Of a stretch of DNA of 64,000 nucleotides, positions 45,343 through 56,735 are shown in pieces. The stretch spans positions 2,356,001 to 2,420,000 of the forward strand of contig QYRS01000007.1 in the NCBI GenBank assembly GCA_006503535.1. The letters are read 5' to 3'. A model generated the notes under the pieces. The model was not told where the DNA came from and did not search any database. It worked only from the letters and a program-made list of their open reading frames with translations. The DNA comes from Arthrinium phaeospermum. Taxonomy: Eukaryota > Ascomycota > Sordariomycetes > Amphisphaeriales > Apiosporaceae. The number at the start of each line of letters is the position of its first letter. Positions within the stretch are counted from its first letter, which is position 1. The position numbers were made by a program, and so were the translations under genes.

Positions 45343-47684
45343 ATGGCGCCTGGAATCGTCGAGGACGAGGTTCCGAATGGAACTGCTGAGGTTGCACACC
45401 GTCCCAAGGATGACAAGAATCAGCAATCGGACAAGACAGCTTCCGCCGCAGACATCGCCACAAATGGCCACGCACATGCTGAAGAGCAACACCAGCGGTG
45501 CTGCTGCTGCTGCCAGCTACGCTCCAAGGAGGCTGTGAAGGACAAGACGGAAGATAAGAAGGAAACCTCCAAGGACTCCAAGGACAAGGAGCAGAAGGAG
45601 GACGAGAAGGACAAGAAGGACGGCGATGAGGAGATGAAAGAGGCCCAAGATGAGACCATGAAGTGCGAGATCAAGCATCTGGATCGCAAGTATGATGACA
45701 AGGATGAAGCATTTTTTGCCGAGGCAAGCAACCCGCTGCTCCCGCTCCCCCAATCACTGCTGACTTTGAATTACAGCGCTGAAACATTCTGTTTAAACCA
45801 AACGCGAGTACTAACACCGATAGGTGCGCCACTTTGATTCCGACGGCGACCTGGATGACACGCGACTCTACGTCAACCCGCTCCCTCTGCGGCAATTGAT
45901 CTATGACGTGATTGGCAACTACCCATGCGAGCCCATTGACGTCGAGGATGTCCAGATCAGCGCTCCTTACCACTGCCTATTCCACTACCGCAAGGAGCTG
46001 GAGACTGAGGGCACATCGCGCTTCGAGGCTGCCGGCGATAGCGAGTCCCTCAAGCAGCTGACCATGCTGATGGACTGGATCAAGAAGCACTTTGAGCTGG
46101 AGATTACAGCCTACGAGCGTTGCGTAACCAACCAGGTCAAGGCCATTGCTTTCGACCGACTGTGGACGCTGTTCCGGCCTGGCACCCTGGTTCATGCCAA
46201 AATGCTGAATAGCCCCCGTGCTTTCCGCGTTTGGGACCACTGGGATGATGACGACTATGGCGAGGACGAAGCAGATGGTCTGGTGCTGCGCGTCGAATAC
46301 ATTGACTACGATGGCGAGGAGCTGGGCACGCGCAGCATGGAGCTCTTCCTCCCAAAGTACACCGGCACTCGCGAGCTATCCGAGCTTAGTACGATGCCAT
46401 TGGACCTCATGGAGGACGCAGCAGAGGAGCGCGAGGTTCTACTGAAACGCGGAAAGTTGATGGAGGGCTACACCGGCCAGCATTTCCTTCAGTACAACGG
46501 CGTGGGTCTGAAGCGCGAGAGCTGCGGCATCCAGCGACTTCACGTCAACAGCCGCGTCATGATCGACTGCAAGACCTTCCACGAAGAGAGACCCAACCAT
46601 TCTTTCACGGTCAAGGAACTGCCCCCTGCAGACGAGGAGACCGCGGCAAGACGAGCGGAGCAGCGGGCATTGCGACGCCACGCAGCCGACATCACTCTCA
46701 AGGGCGGAGAGAAGGAAGAGAGGAGCTGCGGCCCTTGACCGACGAGGAGGCCATCATCGCTACGCCGCTGGTGCGTGGATACGCATTCTCTAACAAGGAG
46801 TTTCTTGGAATTCTTCGTAGAGGATCTGTCGGAGATCAAGTGGAACACAAAGTGCTTCGACGAGCGAACTGTGCAGGCGCTGGTGTCGATGCACTCAACG
46901 GCAGTCCAGTTTCGACGATATCGTGAAGGGCAAGGGACAGGGCTTGGTGTGCGTGCTGCACGGCCCGCCTGGTGTGGGCAAGACGCTGACGGCTGAGTGC
47001 GTGGCCGAGTTCGTCCAACGCCCGCTGTACATGGTGTCCTCGGGCGATCTGGGCATCGATGCTAGCAACCTGGACCGCTCACTGGCCCGCATCATGCGCA
47101 TGACATCCACTTGGCGCGCTGTGCTGCTCATCGACGAGGCTGATGTGTTCCTTGAGGAGCGGTCGCCGCAGAACCTGCACCGCAACGCCATGGTCAGCGT
47201 TTTCTTGCGCTTGCTCGAGTACTTTGCCGGCATCCTGTTCCTCACCACGAACCGTGTCGCATCTTTTGACGAGGCCTTCAAGAGCCGCATCCACATCCCC
47301 ATCCGCTACACCAACCTGTCGCAGGAGTCGCGCCTGCAGATCTGGCGCAACTTCCTGGCCCGCGTGCCCCGCAGCGAGTTCGAGGCCAAGGCTGCCGACG
47401 AGGATGCCGTCAACGCCAACGCCGAGCGCAAGGCCCTCGTCAGCGAGAAGGACCTCGCCAAGCTCGCAGAGCACGACCTCAACGGCCGGCAGATCAAGAA
47501 CGTCATCAAGGCGGCCGAGAGCCTGGCGGCCTTCGAGGGCAAGCCGCTTAACATGGAGCAGCTGCAGGAGGTCACCAAGATCCAGGCCCGCTTCGAGGCT
47601 GACTTGTCGAACTTGAGTGGTATCGACTACACTGCGCCTGGGGCCACCCGGAAGGATGCGGAGCAGCGACAGATGTTCTTGTAG
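45343..47684 (+). CDS. AAA+ ATPase with DUF7025-type N-region; reading frame broken three times
   Basis: Exon 1 45343-45723, GC-AG intron (donor gag|gcaagc, branch ctaac, acceptor gatag), exon 2 from 45824. The N-terminus is Lys/Glu-rich with a run of five Cys. Residues after the intron (VRHFDSDGDLDDTRLYVN ... DRLWTLFRPGTLVHAKM) resemble the DUF7025 region that precedes AAA domains in fungal ATPases. The AAA core is complete: Walker A GPPGVGKT, Walker B AVLLIDEADVFLEERS, sensor LTTNR and arginine finger FKSRIHIPIRY, with the stop at 47684. Frame changes occur at about 46,725, at about 46,806 (extra base in ttctt-gg) and at about 46,910 (extra T in ttt). All flanking residues are family-like, so introns do not explain them. 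Either a young pseudogene or local sequence errors. Likely role: protein remodelling of the Bcs1/spastin-like fungal group, substrate unknown. Confidence 0.75.
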
Positions 47685-48445
47685 TTGAGCTGGAGGTTTC
47701 CTCATCTTCTATTTTCTTGTCATTTTCGTTCTCAGGGCTACGACTTCATGAAGATGGGAACATGCAATTGGCACAATGGCGTGGGCGTTTGTTCTCGTGT
47801 CTTTCCGCATAGAATGAGGGTACTTAGATAGTAAAGTACGTATGACATAGAGCAGAACCTAAGCGGAGATTCTGCTTAGAACCCTTGCCAACCTCGTTTC
47901 CAGTGTCCCATTGTGCGTGTTTTAGGTGACGGTTTGCCGCAGATTTGCGCAAGTATTTGACGTTGTCGTATGCTCTTGCGCAGGCTCGGGTTGCATGCCT
48001 GTCTCGAACATGGCAGATCGTGCTATTGATTAAGATCATTTGGTTTAATGAGCCAAAAAGGCCCTTGAACTGTAGGTGCAATGATGCTCCACCGCTTGGG
48101 TATTCACAGGTGGGAATGATCCGAGGTTCTCACCACCAATCGAGTGGCACGGGTATATTCGTATGGAAATCCGAGGGTATAGGAATTTCTGTCACTCTAT
48201 GTTGTTAGATTTAATAAAATAGTTATTTTAATCTCCACTTTCCTATCTTATATAGTTTTAATAAAATCTTTATTTCTATTTATTATTTTATTTAAATTTT
48301 TTTAAATATTTATGAAAAAGCATGAATAGGTTTATATAATCTTAACTTTTTTATAATAGTAGCATTAATCCAACTCGTGACATTCCTCACTTAGGTATAG
48401 GTCCTAATCTTAGTCCGAATCTTTAACAAGTTCTAGGTCATCATT
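47685..48445. other. Intergenic interval with AT-rich block
   Basis: 3' flank of the AAA+ gene, then an abrupt AT-rich block at 48,201-48,366. No gene seen. Confidence 0.5.
48201..48366. repeat. AT-rich block, possible RIP-decayed repeat
   Basis: About 165 bases almost purely A/T (ttaataaaat, ttatttaaattttt and similar words) with sharp edges in otherwise mixed DNA. This is what C-to-T decay of a repeat by RIP leaves in ascomycetes, but no recognisable element remains. Confidence 0.45.
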
Positions 48446-49893
48446 TCACTCTTTATCTTCCGGCTCCTTTTCCTGAGCCAGCTGCAGAACTGCGAGAACT
48501 GCGTTCCACCCAACTTGTAACTCTATGGTCCAATTTGCAAGAATCGATCCAGGCACACGTCTGGCAAGCTGAAGTGGATCAAGGTCCTCGTGGGTATACA
48601 TCCCCATCATCAGCTCCGAGGAGAGATTGAAAGGATGTCTCGGCTTTCGTACGTGCATCCGCTCCGTGAACAAGGAGTCAGTCTGGGCAAGCCAGAGCCC
48701 CAAAAAGAGTTTCGCCTTCGCATGAGTTCTCAGCCAAGTATTATGTTGTCAGTACCAGAGTATGCAACAGGAATAGCTCAAGACGAATGCCGCATCGACC
48801 ACATGATTTTACGAAGAGACCACTCCGAGTTTGGATCCGCGGCGCTCCAGGGCATGTGTAGATGCTTGTATTCGCGTGACATATTGCTGGGACCGAAGTG
48901 TGACAGAACATGTGCTTCCATGCTTGGGGTACTGGATCTCATGATGTTCTCTTGAATTGTCGAATGCATGGCGAGTCGGCATCCCAACGACCACATGGAT
49001 ATCTCTTCACCAACAGGTTGCCGTAGCCCGCGGAACTCATCATCAACAACTTCAGGCAGGCATGAGGAATGCGCCTTGAGGATAGTCATCATGAGTGTCT
49101 AGGACGGTATGCCCCAAGGTATCAGTGAAGAGGCTATTGATCCTGTTATGTGCCGTTGTGCCGTGTATCAATGTCTACATGACACTGCAATACGTCGTGG
49201 CTCCATCAAGGTAACTGGCTGCTAAGTGGAATGGGTTTAGCTTTCCAAGTCTGAAGTCATTTGACAAGGCATGACGTCTCAACAGGTCTTGTAGAAGAAT
49301 GATATTCCGGGTTATGATGGCAAACCCGTCTGACTCAACTAACAGCTCGTCCCGAGATTGTGCAACAGCCTTAGCGACCTGGGTGGACGAAAGGGACAGT
49401 ATATCAGCTTTGATGCTGCTGAACACGTTGCTGTGCAAAGCCTTTTGGAGATGGGTTTTGGGTTGGCCGGGGGAAACTCCTTTGGCCACGGCGACCAGCT
49501 GTCTGGGTCATCAATGTCGTATTGCTCTGTTGGCTCGACAGGAAGCGGGTGGTGGCGCAGAGGGAAATGGTTCAGGCGCAATCACTTCTCAAAGGTCTTA
49601 ATGACTAGATCTTTGGTACTGGAAAGAATGTTCTTGTTCCGTTTCCAATTTTTGAAATGGTATTTGTACTGTCGAGTGCTGCGACAATCAGGTATAAGTA
49701 AGTTTAAGAGGTACGGTACAATGGTAAGTTACTGCAGTAAGTGAAAAAACATATTGTACGTATGAAGATTATATTAGGATACCTCGCATCAAAGCTGTAA
49801 TCTTGCTTCATCTTTGAGGCAATGTCTTTAATGGAAAGCCCCTCGTCAATATACAACCTCTCGATCGTGTCGCGATGACTGTCACATCTTTGA
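48446..49893 (-). pseudogene. Clr5-domain gene, degenerate
   Basis: On the minus strand, SHRDTIERLYIDEGLSIKDI and ASKMKQDYSFDA end exon 1 at 49,783. A clean intron (gtatcc...cgcag) leads to exon 2 at 49,678 with STRQYKYHFKNWKRNKNI. Together these are a complete Clr5 domain (first described at the fission-yeast silencing factor Clr5, common in filamentous fungi). A stop soon follows (TFEK then TGA). Later parts of the same protein type reappear in other frames: KGVSPGQPKTHLQKAL, LGKLNPFHLAASYLDGA, MMTILKAHSSCLPEVVDDEF, and finally DLDPLQLARRVPGSILANW up to the stop at 48,446. Several frameshifts and no clear start Met make it a pseudogene. A long open frame further upstream (to 50,395) is not obviously part of it. 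Confidence 0.65.
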
Positions 49894-51372
49894 AAAAATG
49901 AATATCTAAGTAGCGATGGTCGTGGGTGTTGGGTTTCGAAAAGTCCATGGTGGAACGTAAATGTCTATTAGCAAAACAAGAGAGCGTGTGGAGAATTGAA
50001 AGCAAGGGTTGGCGATTCGCATTGACGAATTGTGGGAGTCGGCCAAAGTCTGATTTAATCCGTCCTTCAAGCATATGTGGTACTTTTCTAGTCCAGCCCG
50101 CATCGAAGCAGATTTTCCAGGCAGAAAAATGCCATAGTAGGCGATCAGTATCAATTGGCTGTGCAATCAATGTACATGTTCGGGGTTTCCAAGCCTGAAC
50201 AGAAGGACACTGGCCAATGGGGATAACCAGGGAACCACAAATGCTGGCATCAGTGATCTGTGCAGGTGCTGTCCCGCGAGATGCAGTTACGACCATACTT
50301 AACCTAGAGAGGCTAAAGGTAGGAGACTGGGGTCCTCGTGACCAAAGCAAGCTGTAGCCATGGCTAAGTATGGCAAGCAAAAATACGAAATCCAATCAGT
50401 GTGCTGGAATAAGATGTATGGTGGGTCTGGCAGGTTTGGAGCCGGGCTTGAGAATCAGCAAACCATCAATGTTTACCTACCGAAGGCAGAGTAGCACTGT
50501 TGCATATGTTACTTACATAAGGCATTGTGGGACATACATGCCGTTCTATTCTGCAAGGGCAAGTGTCTGGGTGGGCACACAGTCACTACAGAAGAGACAA
50601 AAGAACGCTGACCAGTAGTAAGCGCCCTTCGTCCTTGGTCTCCTTGGAAGCTGCCTCCAAAATAGGACGGCCGTTCGGCCCCTCAAAAGTTACATCTGTA
50701 GCTAGCTTCTTCTTGTTATGTCGTGCCACTCGAGACACCAGAAACAGCTGGCAACTTTATGAAAACCTTAGACGCTAGGCCTGATGATACAGCCTTCATT
50801 GTGGCTACATGAATCAATCACAGCCGATGCTCAGCCTCAAGGGCCCCAGCCAATAGGAAGCCTCTAAAAATTAAAGTATGCTGTTAGTAGAAGTATGCAG
50901 CTCAGCTACGTTTCTTAACATCCGCTATCAGCAATGTGGGGCGGCTTGTCCGTAAAGTAATGATATGACAAGACCGTTCGCTGTCAGCGAAGAAAGGTTG
51001 CGCCCTCGAGGATGGGCACCTTCCTTCTTCCAGAAGAGCATATGCAACCAATTGGCTGCCTATAGGCCGATCTGTCTCAATGCAAGCCCGGTACTCTGTT
51101 TCCTCACGCGCACCCACACCTCGTGGGTGCTCCTTGGCTCGCCCCGTCATGGTCACAATTCTTTGGTCCGAATATGTGCTCCTCGAATATATATAGGTCT
51201 CTTAAGCTCCTCATGAGACTCCAGTACTCCTTGTCAACCCACCTCGTCTTCTACCTTCGACTCGACCCCGAAACCGAACCAATTTGTTCCATCTCTCCCC
51301 CCTCTTTCTATATACCCATAGTCCACGAGACTGAACCATCACGTCTGCACACGTCTCCGTACAAGACATCAT
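49894..51372. other. Interval upstream of the Clr5 relic
   Basis: Contains an open minus-strand frame from 50,395 that overlaps the Clr5 relic in another frame and includes IPIGQCPSVQAWKPRTCTLI; it looks protein-like but I do not recognise it. The right end has a TATATATA box (51,188-51,195) followed by a pyrimidine-rich leader. Confidence 0.35.
51188..51195 (+). promoter_or_regulatory. TATA box followed by CT-rich leader
   Basis: TATATATA followed by about 150 bases rich in C/T, the usual layout of a fungal core promoter; supports transcription to the right. Confidence 0.4.
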
Positions 51373-51729
51373 ATGCCCAAAATGTGCAAGAAGTCGACTT
51401 CAGCCCAAGAGAAGCGGACTGAGCACAATAAGAAGCAGTCAGTGTGCCTTTACAAGACCTCACCTTCTATCAGCTAGATCTTTGGCTGAATGAACTATAC
51501 TTGACGTAAATCAATATGCTAACTTGAAACACCTTACCTTACATTTAGGTCCTCGAAACGAAGCGATAGCTCTAGCATGTACGTCAACATGTCTGATACG
51601 GCCTCAAACATGGCTTCGTCAGACACTCAGAGTCGTACCGTTGATCAGGGCTCCAACAATGCAAACGGCAGCTCCGGTCACGACGCTCAGTACTATCTAC
51701 AAGGGATCGGAAGTCAGTTTGACGCTTGA
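51373..51729 (+). CDS. Small Ser/Asn-rich hypothetical protein
   Basis: Proposed model: exon 1 51373-51437, intron gtcagt...tttag containing a gctaac branch site, exon 2 51549-51729; 81 aa. The N-terminus is basic (MPKMCKKSTSAQEKR), the rest polar (SSKRSDSSSMYVN ... SQFDA). The TATA box and CT-rich leader upstream and the clean intron favour a real transcript. Against it, an unspliced frame from ATG 51,213 overlaps, and I know no homologue. No signal peptide or domain. Confidence 0.35.
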
Positions 51730-52315
51730 TATGGTTGCGGTCGGTAGGACTTGCCAATATCATGTACTGCACTCTACCTGGACAGAAAGTCAGGATAACA
51801 CATTGGTCTCTTGGTATTTGTGATAAGAGGGATGTTTTGCTTTTTTCCGCTGGCTCAACTTTAATGTAGCTTGGTTTCAATGATTGATGGATTTCCATGA
51901 CTTAGTTACTTGACGGTCTTCAACTACCAGGAGGGCAAATAATACGTATGGGCTTGTCCAGCCTGTTGACATGCATGCTGGTCCTGGCAAAAGGAATCCA
52001 TCGCTATAAGTAGCGTGACAGGTGCTCGTGCCCCTTTCTCCACTTCTGTCCGTAGCTGGTTCCACCCTTGTGCCTACCCGGCATTGGCTTTCCACATCCA
52101 GATTGATATGGGGCATTACATAATCTGCACGTAGGCTGCCCTGGTATACTTGCTGTTCATGTCAGCGCTGGAGATGGTGCACATACCAGGCGGAATTGCG
52201 GCACACAAAGCGGTTAAGATACAGATGCTGTTCCATTTGAGTTTCGCTATCTCTGAAGGCTAACTTTATGCTCAACGGTGTGATTCGATTGGCCTGACTT
52301 GCACTCTATGAACGC

Positions 52316-52346
<31 letters not shown>

Positions 52347-52525
52347 CCGTAAACCTTGTGTATAAAACGCCCAGCCATGAATTTCATATTCCAACATACC
52401 ACTGTATCCCTGGCACATGGGTGCTTAATCTGAGAACAGCTCTTCCTTTTCACCACCAAAAGTCTTCCTTTCGTCAGTCACCCTTCACATCCAAAGCAGT
52501 ATAACTTCCGAGCACAGCCCCGAGA
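51730..52525. other. Interval downstream of desaturase
   Basis: No gene recognised. Holds the poly-C run at 52,315-52,344 and the 3' flank of the desaturase. Confidence 0.5.
52315..52344. repeat. Poly-C tract (30 bases)
   Basis: Thirty uninterrupted C. It lies about 180 bases beyond the desaturase stop codon, so possibly within its 3' UTR as poly-G on the transcript strand. Length is likely unstable and hard to sequence. Confidence 0.95.
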
Positions 52526-54102
52526 TCATGCTGAAGCCGCAACTTGCTGACTGCCTTCGTTGCGCAACATCGACTCAAGTGACTTCTGCGACGCCGCGGC
52601 GGACCGGCTGTTCTTCCAGATCTCGACCTCACCACCACCACGCAGGACACCAACACGCATCGTAGACAGGAGGTTGTGCGCGGCGTTGGAGTGGTTGTAG
52701 ACGCCCCCGTTGAAGATGGCAGTAGCATCCTTACCAACGGCGGACCCGATCAGTGCCTTGCCGCCCGGGTGGTCGGCGATGAAGGCGGACACGTCGTGGA
52801 TCACACCGGCGATGGCGACGAGGGCGCGGCCGGACTCGGGGTTCTGGGCCTCGGCCGTGTACTCGCTCCAGGACATGACGGGCAGCTGCTCGAGGGGCAC
52901 GCCCCAGTCGAGCTTGGCGCGGCGCTGGTCCAGCTTCTTCTGCTGCTGCTGCACGCGGCCCTTTTCGATCTCGTTCTGGCGGAAGGTCTTGAGGTCGTAG
53001 GCGAGGCCGACTTGCTTCCAGAGCCAGATCATCCTGTGGCAGAGTCGGGGTCAGCATGTGCTCACATAATACAGAGGTGAGGGGAATATTGCTTACCACT
53101 TTGTGGGATCGTATTGGTACCATTGGATGGCGTTGCGGTAGTCCGAGGGGAACTCGTGGTGGAAGTTGTGGTAGCCCTCTCCAAGAGTGACGAGGGCAGT
53201 GATCCAGTCTGATGGGAGACGAGTATTAGCATTGCCGTCCGTGAAGAACTATGTTGTAGAGTTGCATGAAGCTATGTACGCATGACACTTACTGTCGCGA
53301 GGAGAGTTGCGATCGTCGAAGGGCTGGTCACCGAGAACGTGGGCCAACGAGTTGATGCAGAAAGTAGCCTGCTGGATAAAGCAGACCCGGAGCATGCCGG
53401 CGTAGATCAGGCCGCCCCACCAGTCGCCCCAGCCGAGCCCGCAGACGACGGCAGGAAGAATATAGGCCATGACCAGGACGGCGGAGCCGTAGTGGCGGTG
53501 CTGCCAGACGCAGAGGGGGTCCTCGTTGAGGTCGGTGATGTCGGAGCGGCCGATGCGCTTGGGGTCCTGCTGCATCAGCATCCAGCCCATGTGCGAGTAC
53601 CAGAGGCCCTTCTTGACCGAGTAGGGGTCCTTGTCCGTGTCGGTGTAGCGGTGGTGCGACCGGTGCTCGCGCGACCACTTCCGGATCGAGCCCTCGACGG
53701 CCGCGGTGCCGACGGCGCACAGGTAGATCTGCAGCGGGAGCGTGGCTTTGTAGCACGTGTGCGACCAGAGTCGGTGGTAACCTAGAGTAGAGGGGGCGCC
53801 ACGTGGTGGCTTGACGTTAGTGTCTGTGTCCGGCAGAGGTTGGTTTCATCGTCGATAGAGTTTGACTCACCTGCAGTGACACCCAGGCCGCTGTTGAAGT
53901 AGTACGCCACGGCGAAGATGAACGTATAAGTGTGGAGCGGCACGAAGTAGGCGCCGACGAAGCCGATCATGGGTATGATGACGACGAAGTAGATGTTTAA
54001 CCAGTTCAGGTGCTGGTACCAGTTCCGTAATGTGACTGGCTGTTCACTGATGTGAGGCGCTTTGGACGCTTTGGGCGCCATCTTGGCTTTGGATGCCGCC
54101 AT
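52526..54102 (-). CDS. ole1: Delta-9 acyl-CoA (stearoyl-CoA) desaturase with cytochrome b5 domain
   Basis: Four exons: 54102-53871, 53781-53293, 53208-53097, 53033-52526; 446 aa, normal for fungal Ole1. The desaturase domain has the three His boxes that bind the di-iron centre: HRLWSH (about residue 80), HRSHH (about 120) and HNFHH (about 254), with hydrophobic spans such as [20 protein letters not shown] fused C-terminal cytochrome b5 domain carries the heme ligand motif HPGG near residue 365. The enzyme sits in the ER membrane, takes electrons from NADH via cytochrome b5 reductase and makes palmitoleate and oleate. The Ala/Lys-rich N-terminus ([16 protein letters not shown]) is short. All motifs are intact; this is a housekeeping gene. 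The symbol is by function and family, not checked. Confidence 0.95.
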
Positions 54103-56735
54103 CGTCAGAGTTCAAGGCCAAGACGAGAGTGGCTTGACCTAGTTGTTGTGATGGCAAAGAGCGTTGTACGAGAGTCTGATCAGCTACATACATCCTACCG
54201 GAGAGAGGGAGTGCCACAGCCTTGATATATGAACGCGATACCAGTCTACCAGTATTGCTATTCTCCGTCATAGTCAATTCAACAAATCCCAATATACAAC
54301 AAATCATGCTACCAGACGAGTGTGGCGGTTTGGCGGGGTTGATCAGCACAAGCCTGGCCCGTCCCTGTCAGGCTGCTGTAGCTTACAAACAAGCCGAGAT
54401 GGTTGGGATGTCGGGATCAGGCAGGACCCCTGGAGTCCCCAAAGCTGCAAAGCGGACCCCAGTTTTGACAGCGATGGGTAGGCGTCTCGGTGTCTCGGCG
54501 AGTGCACCTAGCGATTTGGGCCCCCCAAGCACCGGGTCCAATCGGGACAGGGCAGATGTAATGCACATGTGATCCCCCGATTCCCGTCGGCCAGTCTTCA
54601 GTGTTGGGGTGGCATTTGTTGGGGAACAAGAGCTGGAGCGTACGATGGTGGTTCGGTCAACGGCTGACATGCCAGGCCTACAGCGGGGTTTCACCCGCAA
54701 ATACAGGCCCAAACAGCTGGGTCGAGCTTTTTTCGCCAGCCCGGATCTTCGTTGATCCTTAGCGAACATTGCTTCTTCACGGCACGCGATTCGCGTCGCG
54801 ACTCAATTGAGGCCAGCACTAAAACAGACTGGCCGGAAGCCAAACTGAATAAGATGATCTGATCAACCTGCTCTCATCATTTCTGCATCGTCCAAAGTCG
54901 CATCGACCCGACTCTCTTGAGTTCAGTCTGACCGCGACCGGATGGCACCGTGAGTGGAAAAGAGGGCCGATGGGGGAACGACTCGATAATGGCAAATAAG
55001 CTTCTGCCATCCCAATTCTCGATATTCGACAGCGACAATTCGATGATGATATCCGTGCGGCTTGCGCGACTGGGACCAAGTCGACAATCGCTGGCTGGAT
55101 TCACCACCAAACCCCATCTGTTTTCTCAACACTCAATGAGCGACTTCGCGTGCGGACAGGGAAACTGGTAGGCAAGCTCTCACATCAGCGACGTCTTCTT
55201 TTCTGAAGCTTCCTCGCTATTGAAGATGGCACTTTCCCTCATCCCCCTGCTACCCCTTGGATCAAATTGTCTGAGGTGCATCTCGCAGGCAGTACATATG
55301 GATTGACATTTCAAGCAACCAATCATCGCAAGATATGGATTTTACATTGCAACTCGCATGCATAAAAAAAACCATGGTGAATCCTTCGTTCGAGTGCTGT
55401 CGAGATATTTGGGGTGTCACATCCACGTTGTTGCTTTTAGGTAAGTTAGAAGATGCGAATCAGGGATGTACAGCAGTGCTCAAGGGCCGCATTCCAGGCA
55501 CTAGTTGAAGGCCTAAGGTGCCAGGCGGTCAAAACACCGTGCACTTGATTACAGCTGATCACCGCCAATAATTGTCGCGGTGCGCTTGCATCTACCCCCG
55601 TCTCAAAACGCCCCCCAACGGCCAAGCAATTTCTGGAGTATGTTAGATTAGCCACACCTGCACGAGACAAGGAGGATGAATTGCCATGCGTGCCAAACAT
55701 ACCTTCCGGGACTCATCTCGGATGAATTGAACTCCCACTTTGCTTGCTGTAATACCTAGGCGGGAATATAGCGCCCTAAACCGATCAACCGTAGCGCCTA
55801 ATGCCCAGTTTGGGGGAAGACTTAATGTGAACTCTATTAATAGAAAACCGGCCACATTAGTCGCAGCCCGACAGTACGTCTTAGCATGAACCCTGCAATC
55901 TCGGGGATCCGCCAAAGAGTGAAAGTGGACCAACTGGCCATATCACTGCGGCGTCCTGCGGCTTCTCCACGAGCAGGTCGCCGACGTCGAACGGGCGCAT
56001 GGAGCGACCGGTGGGGGGATTTTGCTGGTTAAAAACGGGTTGCATATTTCGGTCCCTCTGCTTAATGGCCGATTGCCGCCGAGCAAGGCTGATCTGGGCA
56101 GCAATCTCTCTGCAGCAGCCGCGCCGCTTCGGCAATCTTCTCAGTGGTCAACATTGTATATACAATTGGGAGTGTGCAGCCTTTCATGCTAGTGTCTTTG
56201 ATACCCAGGTGCTGCGATATATTGAGGTTTGCTCTTAGGATGCGGTTTGCGTATGGCATCTTCTTCGCAGTATTATTCGGAGGCCTGTCCGTCCGTGACA
56301 CCCGCCTTCTGGGTGCGACGGCATCTATAAGAGTAAAGACTGCGGTGACTTACTGTGTAGTTGTGCGCATAGGCACAAGAAGTTCAATGATGTTTCCGTC
56401 CCACTGGTAATGGAGGCTTACTCGTTGATGACAATATACTCCATTATCCATGGTTCTAGGCGAATGCTTACTATAGTCGACCACTCTAATTACGCCACTT
56501 CCGAAGAGCTAGGTTAGCGGCGCACCGACGCAACAGTATTCCATACGAAAATAGAATCTAGCATGGTATTCATTGTGATATCCTGGAGTCAACTCGACAC
56601 TCAAGAGTTCTGTATATAATGTCAGACAAGTTCTGGCTTATTGTTCCTCTGCATCTTCTCATCCAACCATTCCTTTACCTACTTGACTAGACACCTGCAC
56701 CATTCGCCTACCCTCCAAAATCAGACACAGTCAGG
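54103..56735. other. Intergenic interval
   Basis: 2.6 kb: promoter of the desaturase on the left and of the secreted protein on the right. Minus-strand frames around 55,650-56,300 (for example GFLLIEFTLSLPPNWALGA) look protein-like in pieces but change frame and match nothing I know. Otherwise no feature. Confidence 0.4.
56613..56619 (+). promoter_or_regulatory. TATA box of the secreted Cys-rich protein gene
   Basis: TATATAA about 117 nt before the start codon. Confidence 0.5.
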
